A stretch of 37,217 nt of DNA from assembly GCA_029251265.1 (NCBI GenBank), contig JAQXDR010000137.1, positions 1 to 37,217 of the forward strand, written 5' to 3'. The translations under genes and the position numbers were made by a program. The DNA is from Pseudoprimorskyibacter sp. Its GTDB lineage: Bacteria > Pseudomonadota > Alphaproteobacteria > Rhodobacterales > Rhodobacteraceae. Under the pieces are notes generated by a model. It was given only the letters and a program-made list of their open reading frames with translations, ran no database searches and was not told where the DNA came from. Shown one piece after another: positions 34,342 to 37,217 of this stretch (position 1 is the first letter of the stretch; every line of letters begins with the position of its first letter).

Positions 34342-35037
34342 ATGACCGCCCCTTTTGATAAACCACCCCGTCGTCCGGGACCATTTGCGGTCCTGAGATC
34401 AAGCTTTTTAACGGGGCTTGTTGTTATTGCGCCTGTCGGATTGACGGTCTGGCTTTTGTGGACTTTGGTGGGATGGGTTGACGGTTTTGTGCTGCCGCTC
34501 GTGCCGGACCGTTTCAATCCCGAACAATATATCGGTATAAACCTTCGCGGTGTCGGCGTCATTTTCTTTCTGCTTTTTACAGTTTTTGCAGGATGGGTGG
34601 CAAAGGGACTGATCGGCAGATCGTTGATCAGCTTCGCAGAAAGCCTTGTTAACCGCACCCCAGTCGTCCGCTCGATCTATTCCGGCATAAAACAGATTGC
34701 CGAGACGGTCTTTGCACAGTCTGAACGCAGTTTTGAAAAAGCATGCCTGATCGAATATCCGCGCAAAGGCATTTGGGCTATCGGATTTATCTCGACTACA
34801 GCCAAGGGCGAAGTGGCACAGCGCGCGGATGCAAAAGGCGAGATCGTGTCAGTCTTTATACCGACCACGCCTAATCCGACTTCGGGCTTTTTGTTGTTTT
34901 TCCCAAAAGTCGACGTTATCGAATTGGACATGAGCATCGAAGATGCCGCCAAATTGGTAATTTCAGCTGGGCTGGTGTATCCTAACGAACGCGAAGACGG
35001 CACGACAGAGGCTACCTTGGCCCATCAAGATCCCTGA
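34342..35037 (+). CDS. DUF502 family membrane protein
   Basis: A 231-residue membrane protein of the DUF502 family, function unknown. Two hydrophobic segments (about 18-40 and 65-90) precede the conserved cytoplasmic part with RTPVVRSIYSGIKQIAETVF and the FIPTTPNPTSGFLLFFPK motif. The ATG at 34342 (MTAPFDKPP) is chosen over a TTG at 34315 because homologues begin just before the Arg/Pro-rich stretch. It lies 67 bp after psuG and could be read from the same transcript. It is convergent with the patatin-like gene. Confidence 0.88.
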   Translation: MTAPFDKPPRRPGPFAVLRSSFLTGLVVIAPVGLTVWLLWTLVGWVDGFVLPLVPDRFNPEQYIGINLRGVGVIFFLLFTVFAGWVAKGLIGRSLISFAESLVNRTPVVRSIYSGIKQIAETVFAQSERSFEKACLIEYPRKGIWAIGFISTTAKGEVAQRADAKGEIVSVFIPTTPNPTSGFLLFFPKVDVIELDMSIEDAAKLVISAGLVYPNEREDGTTEATLAHQDP

Positions 35038-35140
35038 GGTTACCGGAAAACCGCAACCGGCCTTTTATCAGACCACAGGGTGAGCATTCTGCAAATATAA
35101 TGCGATGCATTTGTCAGCCTCCGTGGCTCGCCAACCATTT

Positions 35141-36169
35141 CTAGCCGAACATCGTCCTAAGGTCTGAGGTTTGCCGGATCCCAATATCCGCGCGGTGATT
35201 GTTTAGAAACGTCTCGGCCGCGTCACGGCCCGCATCTTTTAGCTCTTGCAGCACATGGGGAATCGGAACCAGCTTCGTTGCGACCGACAGACGGGTCATC
35301 AAGGCATCATCTGCAATCATGTGGATACGTGGGCTGCGCATTGCATCATCTGAAAGTCGCCCCTGTTCGATCAGGCCTTGGACGAATGTAATTGCCCTTA
35401 ATTCCCGCAACAAAGAACTGTTGAAGCTAATCTCGTTAATTCGGTTCTGAATTTCATGGGGCGTAACCGGCTGGGACTTACGCTCAAGTGGGTTGATATT
35501 GACCAACACGATATCAGCCGGCAAATCGTCCCGAAACATCGGAAATAATGCAGGATTGCCCGTATAGCCGCCGTCCCAGAACGCCTCTTGTTTGCCCGTT
35601 TTGGGATCGGGGCATTCTACGGATTGAAATAATGTTGGTAAGCAGGCCGACGCCAAAAGCGCGTCGGATGTAATCTGTTCGTCCTGGAAAATTCGAATTT
35701 TTCCGTCACGAACACAGGTTGCACCAACAAAAAGCACAGGCCCCTGATCTGCACATATACGATCATAGTGAAACCGATCAACAACGCGCCGCAGCGGATT
35801 TTCATAGACAGGGCCCATGGCATATGGGGTGGTCAGCCCGCTCAATGCATCTGCCATCAGGTAAGGCGGCGACATTGACAACATATGGCCTGTTTGACCG
35901 GCATCCGGCAACCAGGCACGCATCCAGTGTGGCAAACGATCGTCCCGCAAGGCTCCCATTTGCTCCCAAAGCCAATCAAGATTTTCGCGCGCAGCCTCGG
36001 CTCCGCCCATTGCCCAACCGGATTTGAGCGCCGCAGCATTCAATGCTCCCGCAGAGGTTCCTGAAATCGAAGCAATATCCAGGTCAGGTTCTTGCAAAAG
36101 CCGATCCAAGACACCCCATGTAAAAGCACCATGTGCGCCGCCACCCTGTAGGCCGAGATTGATGCGCAT
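35141..36169 (-). CDS. Patatin-like phospholipase
   Basis: A 342-residue patatin-fold acyl hydrolase. The oxyanion-hole GGGAHG is at 9-14, the nucleophile Ser39 in GTSAG (37-41), and the second dyad residue Asp199 in DGG (199-201). No signal peptide is seen, so it is probably cytosolic and acts on lipids or polyester granules. It starts three bases after the bdhA stop on the same strand. Pairing with 3-hydroxybutyrate dehydrogenase suggests a role in storage-polymer or short-chain ester turnover; this is inferred from context only. Confidence 0.9.
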   Translation of the reverse strand: MRINLGLQGGGAHGAFTWGVLDRLLQEPDLDIASISGTSAGALNAAALKSGWAMGGAEAARENLDWLWEQMGALRDDRLPHWMRAWLPDAGQTGHMLSMSPPYLMADALSGLTTPYAMGPVYENPLRRVVDRFHYDRICADQGPVLFVGATCVRDGKIRIFQDEQITSDALLASACLPTLFQSVECPDPKTGKQEAFWDGGYTGNPALFPMFRDDLPADIVLVNINPLERKSQPVTPHEIQNRINEISFNSSLLRELRAITFVQGLIEQGRLSDDAMRSPRIHMIADDALMTRLSVATKLVPIPHVLQELKDAGRDAAETFLNNHRADIGIRQTSDLRTMFG

Positions 36170-36172
36170 CTT

Positions 36173-36946
36173 TTAAAGCGCCGTCCAGCCGCCATCGACA
36201 CTGATGGTTGTGCCCGTTATCTGCGCAGCCGCATCAGACGCCAGAAAGACAGCCGTGCCGCCCAGTTGCTCTACCGTCGCAAATTCGCGTGACGGCTGCC
36301 GCTGCAGCATCACATTTTTGATAACGTCCTCGCGGCTCATGTTATATTTGGCCTGCGTATCGGGAATCTGCGCTTCGACCAAAGGTGTCAACACATACCC
36401 CGGACAAATCGCATTGCAGGTGATCGGATCTTCGGCTGTTTCCAAAGCCACCGTCTTGGTTAGGCCGACAATGCCATGTTTTGCCGCTACGTATGCGGAT
36501 TTATAGGGGGATGCAGTCAAGCCATGTGCAGACGAGATGTTAATCACCCTGCCCCAGCCTGCCGTCCGCATCATGGGAACCGCAACTGCGGTGGTGTGAT
36601 ATGCAGAGCTTAAGTTGATCGCAATAATCGCATCCCACTTGGATTGCGGAAAATCCTCAATCGGTGCGACGTGCTGTATGCCTGCGTTATTGATCAAAAT
36701 ATCGCAGACACCTGCCTTTTCAATCAAGTCTCGGCACGCGTCCCCATTTGACATATCTGCCTGAATGTATCTCGCTGACACGCCTGTTTCCGTGGCGATT
36801 GTATCCGCCAGCGCGTGATCTTCGTCGTGGTTGGTAAAGCTGTTGAGCACAACATCCGCCCCCGCTTTGGCAAGCTGTACAACGATGCCAAGACCAATCC
36901 CAGAATTGGAGCCCGTTACAATTGCGGTTTTGCCTGCGAGTGTCAT
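36173..36946 (-). CDS. bdhA: D-beta-hydroxybutyrate dehydrogenase (SDR)
   Basis: A 257-residue short-chain dehydrogenase converting 3-hydroxybutyrate to acetoacetate with NAD. The TGSNSGIG cofactor loop is at 11-18, NNAG at 86-89, the catalytic residues are Asn111, Ser139 (SSAHG), Tyr152 and Lys156 (YVAAK), and the C-terminal half carries the long substrate lid typical of BdhA (VEAQIPDTQAK, VMLQRQPSREFATVEQL). The ATG at 36946 has GAGGA eight bases upstream; the open frame continues to 37066 but would run into the terminator there. It forms a two-gene unit with the patatin-like gene. Confidence 0.92.
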   Translation of the reverse strand: MTLAGKTAIVTGSNSGIGLGIVVQLAKAGADVVLNSFTNHDEDHALADTIATETGVSARYIQADMSNGDACRDLIEKAGVCDILINNAGIQHVAPIEDFPQSKWDAIIAINLSSAYHTTAVAVPMMRTAGWGRVINISSAHGLTASPYKSAYVAAKHGIVGLTKTVALETAEDPITCNAICPGYVLTPLVEAQIPDTQAKYNMSREDVIKNVMLQRQPSREFATVEQLGGTAVFLASDAAAQITGTTISVDGGWTAL

Positions 36947-37043
36947 AATTATATCCTCAGCTTTGTTGTGCATGGTGCCGGTGTTCTCACCAACCGCATA
37001 AACTGTGAAAGCGACTTGATGAAAAGCATCTGATGCCAAATTC

Positions 37044-37075
37044 GCCAAAAAAAAACGCCGGCGCAAGGCCGGCGT
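37044..37075 (-). terminator. Rho-independent terminator of a gene beyond the right edge
   Basis: ACGCCGGC at 37055-37062 pairs perfectly with GCCGGCGT at 37068-37075 around a 5-base loop. On the minus strand it is followed by at least nine T residues. It would end a leftward transcript that enters from beyond 37217. The 140 bases to its right hold no convincing gene end. Confidence 0.9.
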
Positions 37076-37217
37076 CCAGTTATTGAGGCAGGTTTCATAC
37101 AGGCAAGAAACCTATCGAGCAGTAGGGCATATATAAGCATTCTTGTGACGCAGGCCAAGCTAAAAGTTTGAAAAGACGTAAAACCCGCGTTACGGTCGGA
37201 CATCACCACCTCATTTT

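Noticed and set aside
36949-37209. 86-codon minus-strand frame at the right edge
   Set aside because: It reads across the terminator at 37044-37075 and shows no family resemblance.

Overview
The window looks like a chromosomal stretch from a Rhodobacterales (Roseobacter-group) alphaproteobacterium. Pointers are the trkA-trkH-hfq-hflX run, the long CTC-type ribosomal protein L25 next to a C-terminally extended Pth, the bdhA-patatin pair, and an IS91-type remnant of the kind common in this group. This is inferred from gene order and protein style, not from a database search. No phage, plasmid backbone, CRISPR array, tRNA or rRNA gene was found.

Left part (1-14100), mostly housekeeping: ychF (-); trpA and an L-lactate dehydrogenase (+); an MFS transporter (-); rplY (+) and pth (+), separated by 1.3 kb holding a strong terminator and a decayed IS91-family transposase; then on the minus strand trkA-trkH, hfq, hflX and trpB. 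trpA and trpB lie about 5 kb apart on opposite strands. A 13-bp tandem array sits between ychF and trpA.

Middle (14100-18900): a secreted LprI/MliC-like protein, then a tightly coupled four-gene operon (ltnD-otnK-otnC-otnI, every junction a 4-base stop/start overlap). It should take L-threonate to dihydroxyacetone phosphate plus CO2 through 2-oxo- and 3-oxo-tetronate. No transporter or regulator is attached.

Cyanate region (18895-25217): a PAS-PAS-AAA+-Fis regulator on the minus strand faces an NrtA/CynA-type binding protein, permease and ATPase, followed by cyanase (cynS) and a strong hairpin. The genes should import cyanate and hydrolyse it to ammonia and CO2 as a nitrogen source. The regulator belongs to the sigma-54 activator family but has lost the GAFTGA motif, the sensor-I Asn and one arginine finger. 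Its divergent promoter region carries repeated AT-rich boxes. This is the most interesting locus in the window.

Right part (25300-37217): an oxidoreductase and a DUF4386 membrane protein divergent from a LysR regulator; about 1 kb without a protein gene but with two stacked hairpins (candidate small RNA end); rpsB-tsf; a HupE/UreJ-type metal transporter; psuK-psuG for pseudouridine breakdown; a DUF502 membrane protein; a patatin-like lipase; and 3-hydroxybutyrate dehydrogenase. A perfect terminator for a gene beyond the right edge closes the window.
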